Source: Mycolicibacterium sp. BiH015 (GTDB lineage: Bacteria; Actinomycetota; Actinomycetes; Mycobacteriales; Mycobacteriaceae). From it: 64,000 nt of DNA. The DNA lies in NCBI RefSeq assembly GCF_027706845.1, contig NZ_JAQGCZ010000015.1:1-64000 (forward strand), in the 5' to 3' direction. The notes under the pieces are model-generated. The model did not search any database, was not told where the DNA came from, and was given only the letters and a program-made list of their open reading frames with translations. A program made the translations under genes and the position numbers. This document shows, in pieces, positions 8,485 through 17,037 of the stretch (position 1 is its first letter; every line of letters begins with the position of its first letter).

Positions 8485-9663
8485 ATGGATTTCTCACGGG
8501 TCGAGCTCTCCGATGACGAGCAGACGTTCCAGGACGAGCTCCGGTCGTTCCTGAGCGAGATCGTCACCGAGGACGTCATCCGGCGTGACCGGGAGACCGG
8601 CGACAACTTCGACGAGGGAGTGCATCTGGCGCTCGGCGCGGCGGGCTACCTGGAGCGTGACTGGAAGGCGGGCTCCGAGCGGGCGTTCACCCGGGTGGAG
8701 CGGCGAATCTGGGAGCTGGAGAAGCGACGCGCTCACGTGCCGTGGGTGACCTCGGGCACCACAGCGATGATCGCCAAGTCCGTGGAGAAGTTCGGATCGC
8801 CCGAGCTCAAGGACGAGGTGCTGCCCCGGGTGTACAGCGGGCACGTCCGGATGTGCCTCGGCTACACCGAGCCCGAGGGAGGATCCGACGTCGCGACCTG
8901 CAAGACCCGCGCCGTGCGGGATGCGGATGGATCGACGTGGATCATCAATGGCTCCAAGATGTTCACCACCGGTGCGCACAATTGCCAATACGTCTTCCTC
9001 ATCACCAACACCGATCCGAGCGCCCCGAAACACAAGAGCCTCACCATGTTTCTGGTACCACTCGACACACCTGGCATCGAGATTCAGGGCATCCGCACCG
9101 TCGACGGAGACCGCACCAACATCGTGTATTACAGCGACGTGCGGATCGACGACCGGTACCGCCTCGGCGAGGTCAACGGCGGCTGGACTGTGGTGCGCGA
9201 GCCACTCAACGCCGAGCACGGTGACGTGGCCGCCGCCGACGACGGTCTGGCGGATGTGTCGATCATGATGCACCAGGCGATGTTCATGGCGCACGCGGTC
9301 GACAAGGCCGCGGAGAAATCGGCCATCCCGGACGCGCAGGGGCGCAGGCTCATCGACGACGGTGCCGTCGCCTATCGTCTGGGTCGCAGCGTGGCACGGC
9401 TGGAGGCGTCGCTGTCGGCGCCGAGCATTTTCGGTCGCGTCGCGCTCGCACAGACCATGCGCGACATCTCGCCGGACCTGATGGACGTGCTCGGCGCCGC
9501 GGCGGCACTGCCGGTCGGTACCGACGGTGCCGCCGACGACGGCGCGGCGGAATACATCTACCGCTTCGCGCCGCTGGTCGGCATCTACGGCGGCACGCTC
9601 GAGGTGTTCCGCAACATGATCGCGCAATACGTCCTCGGCCTCGGCAAGCCCAGTTATCGGTGA
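8485..9663 (+). CDS. Acyl-CoA dehydrogenase, catalytic-type subunit
   Basis: A 392-residue acyl-CoA dehydrogenase. It carries LGYTEPEGGSDVA (about 128-140), WIINGSKMFTTGAHNC, and a C-terminal IYGGTLEVFRN in which the Glu is a candidate catalytic base. It starts 3 nt after the short subunit, so a heteromeric enzyme is likely. It ends the six-gene operon, and a strong bidirectional hairpin follows immediately. Electrons would go to electron-transfer flavoprotein. Confidence 0.85.
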   Translation: MDFSRVELSDDEQTFQDELRSFLSEIVTEDVIRRDRETGDNFDEGVHLALGAAGYLERDWKAGSERAFTRVERRIWELEKRRAHVPWVTSGTTAMIAKSVEKFGSPELKDEVLPRVYSGHVRMCLGYTEPEGGSDVATCKTRAVRDADGSTWIINGSKMFTTGAHNCQYVFLITNTDPSAPKHKSLTMFLVPLDTPGIEIQGIRTVDGDRTNIVYYSDVRIDDRYRLGEVNGGWTVVREPLNAEHGDVAAADDGLADVSIMMHQAMFMAHAVDKAAEKSAIPDAQGRRLIDDGAVAYRLGRSVARLEASLSAPSIFGRVALAQTMRDISPDLMDVLGAAAALPVGTDGAADDGAAEYIYRFAPLVGIYGGTLEVFRNMIAQYVLGLGKPSYR

Positions 9664-9710
9664 TTTCGGCGTGCGCGGTTGCGGCGAACGCAACCCGGCA
9701 CGCCGAAATC
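9662..9710. terminator. Bidirectional hairpin, GATTTCGGCGTGC type
   Basis: GATTTCGGCGTGC (9662-9674) pairs perfectly with GCACGCCGAAATC (9698-9710), and GGTTGCG/CGCAACC extends the stem inward. It fills the gap between two convergent genes (stops at 9663 and 9712). The same outer arms recur at 29052-29114. This is a likely shared terminator. Confidence 0.75.
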
Positions 9711-9711
9711 G

Positions 9712-10857
9712 CTAGGTGGTGAGCAGCGTGGCGCCGGCGGTGCCCGGTGCGCCGTACAGCTGGGCGAAACCGACCTTCGGTTCCCCGGCAATCTGCCGGT
9801 CGCCGGCCTCGCCGCGCAGCTGGCGCACGATCTCATGCAGCTGGCGCAACCCGGAGGCCCCGATCGGTTCACCGTTGGCGAGCAGGCCGCCATCGGTGTT
9901 GACCGGCATCGTCCCGCCGATCTCGGTGGCGCCGTCGGCGATCAGCCTTTCCTGCTCGCCGTCGGCGCAGAAGCCGGCCTCGGCCATATGGATGATCTCG
10001 GCACCGGCGTCGGTGTCCTGCAACTGGATCACGTCGACCTCCGACGGCTCGATGCCCGCCTTCTCGAAAGCCGCGCGTGACGCGTAAACCGTCGGTGCCA
10101 CGTCCTCGTCGACCGGCGCGAAGGTGGTGTTGACCTCGTAGGCACCGTACTTGCGGGTGCGCACCTCGACGGCGCGGACGAACACCGGCTTGTTCGTGTA
10201 CTTGTGCGCCAGGTCGGCGCGGCACATCACGACAGCGGCGGCGCCCTCGTCGGGGGAGCAGAACATGTACTGCGTCAGAGGGTAATTGAGCATGGGAGAG
10301 TCGAGGATGGCGTCCTCGTCCATCGGCTTGCGCCGGAATGCGTTGGGGTTCAGTGCCCCGTTGCGCAGGTTCTTGTTGACCACCTTGGCCAGCGTCCGAT
10401 GGCTGATGCCGTGCTCGTGAAGGTAGCGGTTGGCCTTCATCCCGAAGAACTGGGTGGTCAGATACTGGCCGTTCTCGGCGTACCAACTCGGCATGCCTAC
10501 CAACCCCGGATCCTCGGTGAACGCGCCGCGGGGATGCTTGTCCAGGCCGACGGCGATCCCGATGTCGTATTCTCCCAAGCGGATTCCGTCCGCACATGCC
10601 TTCGTGGCACTTGCCGCGGTGGCGCACGCGTTGAAGACATTCGTGAACGGGATCCCCGAGAGCCCGACCATGCCGACGATCGCGTCCGGGTTGGCGACCG
10701 TCCAACTGCCGCCCACACCGAACTGGATGTCGTTCCAGGACACGCCTGCGTCGGCGACAGCCGCGGTGATCGCGTCGACGCCCATCTGCATCGCGGTCTT
10801 GCCCTCGAACCTGCCGAACGGGTGCAGGCCCACCCCGATGATCGCGACGTCGTGCAT
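9712..10857 (-). CDS. Thiolase-like lipid-transfer protein
   Basis: A 381-residue thiolase-superfamily protein. The nucleophile-position Cys78 is in NACATAAS. The conserved His motif is replaced by QLQDTDAG, and the C-terminal segment LYGAPGTAGATLL lacks the second catalytic Cys. Such SCP-x/Ltp relatives include retro-aldol lyases of steroid side-chain catabolism, which usually need a DUF35 partner; none is nearby. The neighbour at 10876 is a thioesterase-like protein in the same operon. It could cleave a beta-hydroxy or beta-keto acyl-CoA, but this is inference. Confidence 0.75.
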   Translation of the reverse strand: MHDVAIIGVGLHPFGRFEGKTAMQMGVDAITAAVADAGVSWNDIQFGVGGSWTVANPDAIVGMVGLSGIPFTNVFNACATAASATKACADGIRLGEYDIGIAVGLDKHPRGAFTEDPGLVGMPSWYAENGQYLTTQFFGMKANRYLHEHGISHRTLAKVVNKNLRNGALNPNAFRRKPMDEDAILDSPMLNYPLTQYMFCSPDEGAAAVVMCRADLAHKYTNKPVFVRAVEVRTRKYGAYEVNTTFAPVDEDVAPTVYASRAAFEKAGIEPSEVDVIQLQDTDAGAEIIHMAEAGFCADGEQERLIADGATEIGGTMPVNTDGGLLANGEPIGASGLRQLHEIVRQLRGEAGDRQIAGEPKVGFAQLYGAPGTAGATLLTT

Positions 10858-10875
10858 GGTGCCAATCCTTTCGAT

Positions 10876-11685
10876 CTACGCTCGGGAGCGCACGAGTTGC
10901 GCCTGCTGGATGGCGGCGACGGGTCCGCACTCGTCGAAGAGCATGCCCCGAGACATGCCGACTCCGTCAGCGCCATAGTGGCTTTCGGATCGGACACCGA
11001 TCCAGGTGCCCTCCGGCATGCGGTGGATGTGTACGGCGAGGTCGGTGTTGAGGAAGGTGTACTGGCTCGGGTCCAGGCGGCTACCCATGCCGTTGGCGAC
11101 GTCGGCGACCGAGAACAGCCGCTGCGCCGGCGTCATCGTCTCCCCGGCCACCAGATCGACCAGCGGCATCGCCCAGCACTCGGCCTGCACGCTGTGCAGG
11201 ATGTCGTTGAGCCAGCGCCAATCCAGGCTCTGGATGTACGTGCGGTCGCTTCCGTCGTCGGGGAGGCGTCGATGGCCTTCGGTCACGGGCCGCATGGGCT
11301 CGACCGGAGTGTCGGGAAGCGACACCGCCTCCGAACGCTGGAACCGCCACGCCGACGCCGAGGCCACCCGCCGGGGCGTGCCGTCGGGTCCGGGCGCGGT
11401 CATGTCGGCGCTGAGTAGTTCGATCCGCCGGCCCGGCCGCTCGACACGGGCCTGCACCCACAATTCGTCGCCCACCGGAACCGCCCCGAGCAGGTCGATG
11501 ACGACACGGCTGAGACGGGCATCGTCGCGCGGCGCGCAGTGCTCGATCGCGCGCACCAACAGTGCCGACACCGGTGCGGCGTTCTGCATGGACGATCCCC
11601 ATGTGCTGATCACGTGCTCGGAGGCGGAGAACCGTTCCCCACGGGGATCGTCACGCTCGACGAGCTCGTAGTAGGCGTCGGTCAC
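10876..11685 (-). CDS. Acyl-CoA thioesterase-like (double hot-dog) protein
   Basis: A 269-residue protein resembling TesB-like double hot-dog thioesterases of actinobacteria. The N-terminal half includes STWGSSMQNAAPVSALLVRAIE, and the C-terminal half includes LNTDLAVHIHRMPEGTW and GVGMSRGMLFDECGPVA. The GTG start at 11685 is preceded by AGGAC/GGGAC. It lies 18 nt upstream of the thiolase-like gene, in the same direction, so the two probably act together in releasing or recycling CoA. It is divergent from the P450 at 11774. Confidence 0.7.
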   Translation of the reverse strand: MTDAYYELVERDDPRGERFSASEHVISTWGSSMQNAAPVSALLVRAIEHCAPRDDARLSRVVIDLLGAVPVGDELWVQARVERPGRRIELLSADMTAPGPDGTPRRVASASAWRFQRSEAVSLPDTPVEPMRPVTEGHRRLPDDGSDRTYIQSLDWRWLNDILHSVQAECWAMPLVDLVAGETMTPAQRLFSVADVANGMGSRLDPSQYTFLNTDLAVHIHRMPEGTWIGVRSESHYGADGVGMSRGMLFDECGPVAAIQQAQLVRSRA

Positions 11686-11773
11686 GTCCCGTCCTGTCTT
11701 GTGCCGCTGTGGCCACCAGCAGGATATGGTGACACTTATCGAAAGCACAACCGGATGGCTTACAGGAGTTGGG

Positions 11774-13006
11774 GTGGGCATCACCGACGCACAGCACGGC
11801 ACCGAGGTGCACTTCGACCCGTTCTCGGCAGACTTCTACGGTGACCCGCACGCCTTTTATCCGCGGCTGAGAGCCGAGGCTCCGGTGTACTACAACGACA
11901 CCTACGAGTTCTATGCACTGAGCAGGCACGCCGATGTCGCCGCAGGGCTCAGGGATTTCGCCACCTTCTCTTCGGCCTACGGCGTCGACCTCGGCATGGT
12001 CCGTCGGGGCGAGAAGGTTCCGGCGAAAATGCTCATCTCCATCGATCCCCCGGAACACCGTGCGATGCGAAGCCTCGTGAACAAGGTGTTCACCCCGCGG
12101 GCGATCGAGGCGCTGCGCGCCATGGTGGATCAGACCGTCGACCGATTCCTGTCGGTTGCCCGCGACGGCGAATGCTCCACATTCGACGTCGTCCAGGATT
12201 TCTCCGTCTACTTCCCGGTCGACGTCATCACCCAGATGCTCGGTGTGCCAGAGGAATACCGCCAGCAGGTCAGGTTGTGGATCGACGAGTCCCTGCACCG
12301 TGAGCCCGGCCAGATCGACATGTCGGAGTCCGGGATGCAGGCGATGGCCGACATGTGGCTGATGTACTACCAGCTGATCCAGGAGCGCCGCGAGAGGCCA
12401 CGTGAGGACATGATCAGCGCGCTCATCGCCGCGGAGGTCGAACGCGAAGACGGCACCATCGAACGGCTCAGGGATTCCGAGATCGCCGGCTTCGCCACGC
12501 TGCTCGGCGGCGCCGGGGCTGAGACGGTGACGAAGCTGATCGGCAGTGCCGCCGTCGCCTTCGCGCGCCACCCCGATCAATGGCGGCAGCTTCTCGCCGA
12601 CCGCAGCAAGATCGGTGTCGCGATCGAGGAGCTGCTGCGCTACGACGCCCCGGTGCAGTACAACGTTCGCCGGTCCAACGTCGACGTCACGGTGCACGGG
12701 GTGACGATCCCTGCGGGGGCGCCGGTGTTTCTCCTCGGCGCCTCGGCCAACCGCGATCCCGAGGCGTGGACGGCGCCCGACGTGTTCGACATCCACCGTG
12801 ACCGTTCCGAGGCGCCGAACCTGGCGTTCGGCTATGGCATCCACAGCTGTCTCGGTGCCGCGTTGGCGCGACTGGAGGGGGCCATCGCCCTCGACAAGCT
12901 GCTCGACCTCATGCCGCGGTACGAGGTGCAGTGGGACGGCTGCCGCAGGGTCAGCATGCAGAACGTGTCCGGCTGGTCCCACGTCCCGGTGCGGATTCTG
13001 CGGTGA
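11774..13006 (+). CDS. Cytochrome P450
   Basis: A 410-residue soluble bacterial P450. The I-helix is LLGGAGAETVT (Glu instead of the usual Asp before Thr), ExxR lies in EELLRY, and the heme-ligand loop is FGYGIHSCLG with Cys359. The GTG at 11774 is chosen because AGGAG lies 5 nt upstream; an ATG at 11729 is in frame but has no such site. It probably hydroxylates a pathway substrate. No ferredoxin gene is adjacent. It is convergent with the NYN-domain gene, with 3 nt between the stops. Confidence 0.85.
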   Translation: MGITDAQHGTEVHFDPFSADFYGDPHAFYPRLRAEAPVYYNDTYEFYALSRHADVAAGLRDFATFSSAYGVDLGMVRRGEKVPAKMLISIDPPEHRAMRSLVNKVFTPRAIEALRAMVDQTVDRFLSVARDGECSTFDVVQDFSVYFPVDVITQMLGVPEEYRQQVRLWIDESLHREPGQIDMSESGMQAMADMWLMYYQLIQERRERPREDMISALIAAEVEREDGTIERLRDSEIAGFATLLGGAGAETVTKLIGSAAVAFARHPDQWRQLLADRSKIGVAIEELLRYDAPVQYNVRRSNVDVTVHGVTIPAGAPVFLLGASANRDPEAWTAPDVFDIHRDRSEAPNLAFGYGIHSCLGAALARLEGAIALDKLLDLMPRYEVQWDGCRRVSMQNVSGWSHVPVRILR

Positions 13007-13009
13007 GAC

Positions 13010-13384
13010 TCATCGCGGCTCGATCAACTGGCGGAAACGCTCGGCCGGCCAGACCGATGCGTTCAACGACCGGACGCGCTCGGCGAGTGCCAGGTCCGAC
13101 GTCGCGACCCGGACCTGCTCCGGATGTGGACCGGCGGCGATGAGCCTGACGATCTCGTCGTCTGCAGAATTCCGGCCCCCGACCGGCGCATGGGCGACGG
13201 TGACCGCGGTGGACTCGATCGGGGGTGACGGTGGGCGCTCGAAAACCACTGTCACATCGACCTCTTCGGCGGCCGCCCAACGTTCGAGGCGCTTCACCAG
13301 CTTCGCCATCGCCCCGTGCCGGTCTCGCCACCAACCGTCGGGCCGTGAGCCGATCACGTTCATTCCGTCGACAATCCAGTGCAT
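13010..13384 (-). CDS. NYN/PIN-like RNase domain protein
   Basis: A 124-residue single-domain protein resembling the YacP/Rae1 NYN group of ribonucleases. Acidic residues expected at the metal site are Asp6 in WIVDGMNVIG, the DD in NSADDEIV, and Asp in ATSDLALAERV. It has no signal or membrane segment. It is on the opposite strand to its neighbours and is probably not part of the catabolic pathway; an RNA-processing role is inferred from the family. Confidence 0.75.
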   Translation of the reverse strand: MHWIVDGMNVIGSRPDGWWRDRHGAMAKLVKRLERWAAAEEVDVTVVFERPPSPPIESTAVTVAHAPVGGRNSADDEIVRLIAAGPHPEQVRVATSDLALAERVRSLNASVWPAERFRQLIEPR

Positions 13385-13428
13385 CCGCCGCAGACTATCG
13401 AAGAACCGCAGCCCAGAAGAGGACCGAT

Positions 13429-15612
13429 ATGGCGACCCACGTCGAGCACAAAGTCACGTTCTGCCGGATCTGTGAGCCGCTGTGCGGCATGATCGCGACC
13501 GTCGAAGACGGCAAGCTCGTCGCGCTGCGCCCCGACAAGGAGCACCCGCTGTCGGCAGGTTTCGCCTGCCAGAAAGGCATCGCCTTCACCGAAGTCGTCA
13601 ACGATCCCGATCGCGTCACCACGCCTCTGCGGCGCACATCGGACGGTTTCGAGCCCGTGAGTTGGGACGAGGCACTGGGCGACATCGCCGGCCGCCTCTC
13701 GGCGGTGCTGCGCGACCATGGGGCCGGCACCGTCGGCTGGTACATGGGCAACCCCGGAGCGTTCAGCTACGCACACGTGCTCTCGATCATGGCTTTCATC
13801 AAGGGCATCGGTCGCGGAACTCATTTCTACACCGCGTCGTCGCAGGACACGAACAGCCGGCTCATGGCCAGTCAGCTGCTCTACCGAACGCCGACCTCCG
13901 TGCCGATCCCGGATCTCACCCGCACAGACCTCCTCGTGCTCATGGGCGCCAATCCCGTGGTCTCACACGGCAGTTTCCTCACCGCGCCACGCATCAAGGA
14001 CCGGATGCACGACATCGTCAAACGTGGCGGTCGCGTTGTCGTGGTCGACCCACGCAGAACCGAGACTGCAGCCCAATTCGAGTGGTGCGGCATCGTGCCC
14101 GACACCGACGCGCTGATGCTGCTGTCGCTGCTGCAGGTGATGTTCGCTGAGGGACTGGCTCATTCTGGCGACATCGCCCCCGTCGTCGATGATGTGGACT
14201 GGCTGCGGGCGCAGGTCGCGCCGTTCACCCCGGAGGTGACGGCACCGCAGACCGGGGTCGATCCCGACATCGTGCGCAGTCTTGCCCGCGACCTCGCGGC
14301 CACCCCGCGCGCCGCCGTCTACGGGCGGCTGGGCACCTGTGTGGGCCGCTACGGGACGTTGACCTCCTACCTCATCGACGTCGTCAACCTCGTCGCCGGG
14401 AACCTGGACAAACCCGGTGGCTCCGTCATCAGCGGGCTGGGCATGCCCGCTCAGCGAGTGGTCAACATCGGCATGGGCGCACTGCTGCGCCGCACCTACC
14501 GGCGCAGGCGTTCACGCATCGGTGGGTTCCGCGCGATCATCGGCTCGGAGCCCGCCGCGTTGATGGCCAAGGAGATGACGACACCCGGTCGGCGACAGAT
14601 CCGGGCCATGTTCATCAGTGCAGGCAATCCGGTGCTGTCGGTACCCAATGGGGACGAGCTGGAGACGGCGCTTGACGGGCTCGATCTCTCTGTGGCTCTT
14701 GACTTCTATCTGACCGAGACGACGTCACACTGCGACTACGTCCTGCCGGTGACGACGATGTACGAACGCGACGATTTCCCGTTGACGTTCCAGCCCTTTC
14801 AGGCGACGCCCTTCCGGCAGGCGACCGAGGCCGTCGTGGCGCCGGTGGGCCAGGCGCGCCAGGAGTGGGAGATCGTCGGCGATCTGATCGGCAGGCTGTC
14901 CGGGCAGTCGCGGGTATTCGGCGCGTTGACGGCAGCTGGTCGGGCACTGAGGAAGCTCGGTGCTCCCTTCACTCCACGGATGTTCGCCGACGGCGTCATC
15001 CGGGTCGCCGCGGGTGGTGACCGGTTCGGGCTGCGCCGGGGCGGACTCAGCTTCGGCCGGCTGTCACGAGATCACGCGCACGGCCAAGTCCTCTCCCCGA
15101 ACCTTCGGACGGGCGTGCTCAAAGAGGCGATCTCCTACCTGGACGGCCGAATTCACCTGAAGCATCACGACATCGGCGCTGAGATCGCGGTGTTGGGGAC
15201 GCCGGAGCATGCGCAGGACTACCCGCTCCGATTGATCGGGATGCGCGAACCTCGTTCGGAGAACTCGTGGATGCACAACGCGCCGCTGCTGATGCGCGGC
15301 GATCGCGGTCAGCGCGGGCTGATGAATGCCGATGACGCCGCCGAGCTGGAGATCGGGGACGGCAGTGAGATCCAGGTCAGCTCGGCGTACGGCACCATCA
15401 CGATCCCGGTCACGCTGACGAAGGACATCATGCCCGGGGTGATCGCGGTACCGCATGGCTGGGGGCACAAAGGGACGGGCGGCTGGCGCGTGGCCAACAA
15501 GGCCGGTGGGACCAACGTCAACCTGCTCACCTCGAGCGAGCCGGAGGACGTCGAGTCGCTGTCGGGCATGGCCTGGCTGACAGGTGTCCCCGTCCGCGTC
15601 GCCAAGGTCTGA
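13429..15612 (+). CDS. Molybdopterin oxidoreductase with a 4Fe-4S site
   Basis: A 727-residue enzyme of the DMSO-reductase/formate-dehydrogenase superfamily. The N-terminal Fe-S ligands are Cys12, Cys15, Cys19 and Cys47 (FCRICEPLC...GFACQKG). The central part holds bis-MGD binding regions such as YMGNPGAF, GANPVVSHG and SAGNPVLSVPNG. The C-terminal domain starts near HDIGAEIAVLG. There is no twin-arginine signal, so it is cytoplasmic. The ATG at 13429 has AGAGG upstream. No electron-transfer subunit is adjacent. The substrate is unknown. A repeat hairpin follows it. Confidence 0.85.
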   Translation: MATHVEHKVTFCRICEPLCGMIATVEDGKLVALRPDKEHPLSAGFACQKGIAFTEVVNDPDRVTTPLRRTSDGFEPVSWDEALGDIAGRLSAVLRDHGAGTVGWYMGNPGAFSYAHVLSIMAFIKGIGRGTHFYTASSQDTNSRLMASQLLYRTPTSVPIPDLTRTDLLVLMGANPVVSHGSFLTAPRIKDRMHDIVKRGGRVVVVDPRRTETAAQFEWCGIVPDTDALMLLSLLQVMFAEGLAHSGDIAPVVDDVDWLRAQVAPFTPEVTAPQTGVDPDIVRSLARDLAATPRAAVYGRLGTCVGRYGTLTSYLIDVVNLVAGNLDKPGGSVISGLGMPAQRVVNIGMGALLRRTYRRRRSRIGGFRAIIGSEPAALMAKEMTTPGRRQIRAMFISAGNPVLSVPNGDELETALDGLDLSVALDFYLTETTSHCDYVLPVTTMYERDDFPLTFQPFQATPFRQATEAVVAPVGQARQEWEIVGDLIGRLSGQSRVFGALTAAGRALRKLGAPFTPRMFADGVIRVAAGGDRFGLRRGGLSFGRLSRDHAHGQVLSPNLRTGVLKEAISYLDGRIHLKHHDIGAEIAVLGTPEHAQDYPLRLIGMREPRSENSWMHNAPLLMRGDRGQRGLMNADDAAELEIGDGSEIQVSSAYGTITIPVTLTKDIMPGVIAVPHGWGHKGTGGWRVANKAGGTNVNLLTSSEPEDVESLSGMAWLTGVPVRVAKV

Positions 15613-15680
15613 CCTGCGCCGGAATTGCATTCCAGCAGGCGCCTACTCGACTTCTCTCTGCCGGAACGCAGTTCCGGCAG
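15613..15680. repeat. Hairpin repeat, copy 2 (diverged) of the GGAATTGCATTCC family
   Basis: The first part (15613-15639) contains GGAATTGCATTCC flanked by CCTGC and GCAGG. The second part (15658-15680) is a perfect hairpin, CTGCCGGAAC-GCA-GTTCCGGCAG, a diverged version of the partner arm in copies 1 and 3. It lies between the convergent molybdoenzyme and CoA-transferase genes and probably ends transcription in both directions. Confidence 0.7.
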
Positions 15681-15689
15681 AAGGTGGGC

Positions 15690-16913
15690 CTAGGCGATCG
15701 CGCCCTTGTCCTTGAGCTCTTCGATGCGATCCCAATCGAGACCGAGTTCCATCAGCACGATCTCCGTGTGCTCGGAGGCCTGCGGCGCGCGCGTCGTCTC
15801 CAGCGGCTCGTGGTTGAACTGCACCGGCCCGCGGACCACCTTGAACGGCTTTCCGCCGTCGCCGGCCTCCACCTCGACGATCATGTCGTTGGCGATGGCC
15901 TGCTCGTCGGTGGCGAGATCGACGAGGCTCTGGAAAGGCGCCCACTGGCCCCTCATCGTCTTGAGATGTCGGCGCCAGTATTCGAACGGCTTCGCCGCGA
16001 TGGCTTCGGCGATGAGTTCCACACCGGCTTCGGCATTCTGGATCAGCGGCATCACATCGCTGAAGCGTGGATCGTCGGCCAGCTCGGGCAGGCCCAGGTG
16101 CTCGAAGGTGTCGCGGATGTAGCCCGTCGGGCTCACGATGCACAGATTGATGGTGCCGCCGTCGGAGGTCTGATAGTTGGCCATGAACGGATTGACCGAG
16201 GTCGTGGTGCCGGGCATGAGTGAGCGCATCGTCTCGCCCGTCTCCATGCCCTGGGTGACGCTCGCGCCCGCCGCCCACCACGCGGTGCTCAGCAGCGACA
16301 CGTCGAGCTCGACCGCCTCACCGGTACGTTCCCGATGAAACAGTGCTGCTGAGATGCCGCCGGCGATGTTCATGCCGCCGATCGAGTCGCCGAAGGCCGG
16401 GATACCTTGTGGCAGTGCGCCGCCGAGCTCTTCGGGGGTCAAGGCATGCCCGACGCCGCTGCGGGTCCAGAACGCCGTTCCGTCGAATCCGCCCACGAGG
16501 CGTTCGGGCCCCTTGTCGCCGTAGGCGCTTCCCCGCGCGTAGATGATGTTCGGGTTCACCGCACGGATGTGCTCAATGTCGAACTTGTTCTTCTGGCGTG
16601 CCTGCGGCATGTAGTTGGTCAAAAAGACGTCGGCAGTCTTGGCGATCTCGTAGAGCACGTCCTGGCCCTCGGGCGTGGACACGTCGATCCCGACGCTGCG
16701 CTTACCGCGGTTGGGGTGCTCGATCAGGGGATGGCGGTTGGGGTCCAACTGGAAGCCGCCCATGTTGACGAAGCCGCGCTGAGTGTCGCCGCGCACCGGA
16801 TGTTCGATTTTGATGACGTCAGCGCCCCAGTCGGCGAGTATCGCCCCCGCCGCGGGGACGAACGTGAACTGCGCAACCTCGAGGACCCGCACGCCGTCCA
16901 TCACCTTGATCAA
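15690..16913 (-). CDS. CaiB/BaiF-type CoA transferase
   Basis: A 407-residue family III CoA transferase that moves CoA between carboxylic acids, or acts as a racemase. The fold-typical start GVRVLEVAQFTFVPAAGAILADWGAD is broken here only by length: it spans about 7-32. The catalytic Asp is Asp176 in AFGDSIGGM. I chose a TTG start at 16913 because GGGG lies 6 nt upstream and many relatives begin IKVMDGVR; an ATG at 16901 and a GTG at 16940 are alternatives. It is divergent from the aldehyde dehydrogenase at 17038, with operator C between. Confidence 0.82.
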   Translation of the reverse strand: MIKVMDGVRVLEVAQFTFVPAAGAILADWGADVIKIEHPVRGDTQRGFVNMGGFQLDPNRHPLIEHPNRGKRSVGIDVSTPEGQDVLYEIAKTADVFLTNYMPQARQKNKFDIEHIRAVNPNIIYARGSAYGDKGPERLVGGFDGTAFWTRSGVGHALTPEELGGALPQGIPAFGDSIGGMNIAGGISAALFHRERTGEAVELDVSLLSTAWWAAGASVTQGMETGETMRSLMPGTTTSVNPFMANYQTSDGGTINLCIVSPTGYIRDTFEHLGLPELADDPRFSDVMPLIQNAEAGVELIAEAIAAKPFEYWRRHLKTMRGQWAPFQSLVDLATDEQAIANDMIVEVEAGDGGKPFKVVRGPVQFNHEPLETTRAPQASEHTEIVLMELGLDWDRIEELKDKGAIA

Positions 16914-16984
16914 ATTCGTCCCCTTTGACTGTGTCCGCACGACGATGTCGAGTGGCTCGTGACCGGAAGTCTAGCGGAGCGTCA

Positions 16985-17005
16985 ATACTGTAATCTTTAC
17001 CGTTG
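16985..17005. promoter_or_regulatory. Operator site C with divergent -10 hexamers
   Basis: ATACTGTAA-TCT-TTACCGTTG has a perfect left half and a weaker right half (15 of 18). It lies between divergent genes. TACCGT (16998-17003) can serve the rightward gene, giving about a 28-nt leader with GGAGG before the GTG at 17038. TACAGT on the other strand can serve the CoA transferase. Confidence 0.65.
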
Positions 17006-17037
17006 ATCATCCGAGACATGGTGACCGGAGGTGTCAG

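Noticed and set aside
11724..11744. ATATGGTGA-CAC-TTATCGAAA between the thioesterase and P450 genes as another island operator
   Set aside because: It has the right spacing and place but only 11 of 18 arm matches and poor self-symmetry, so I do not list it as a site.
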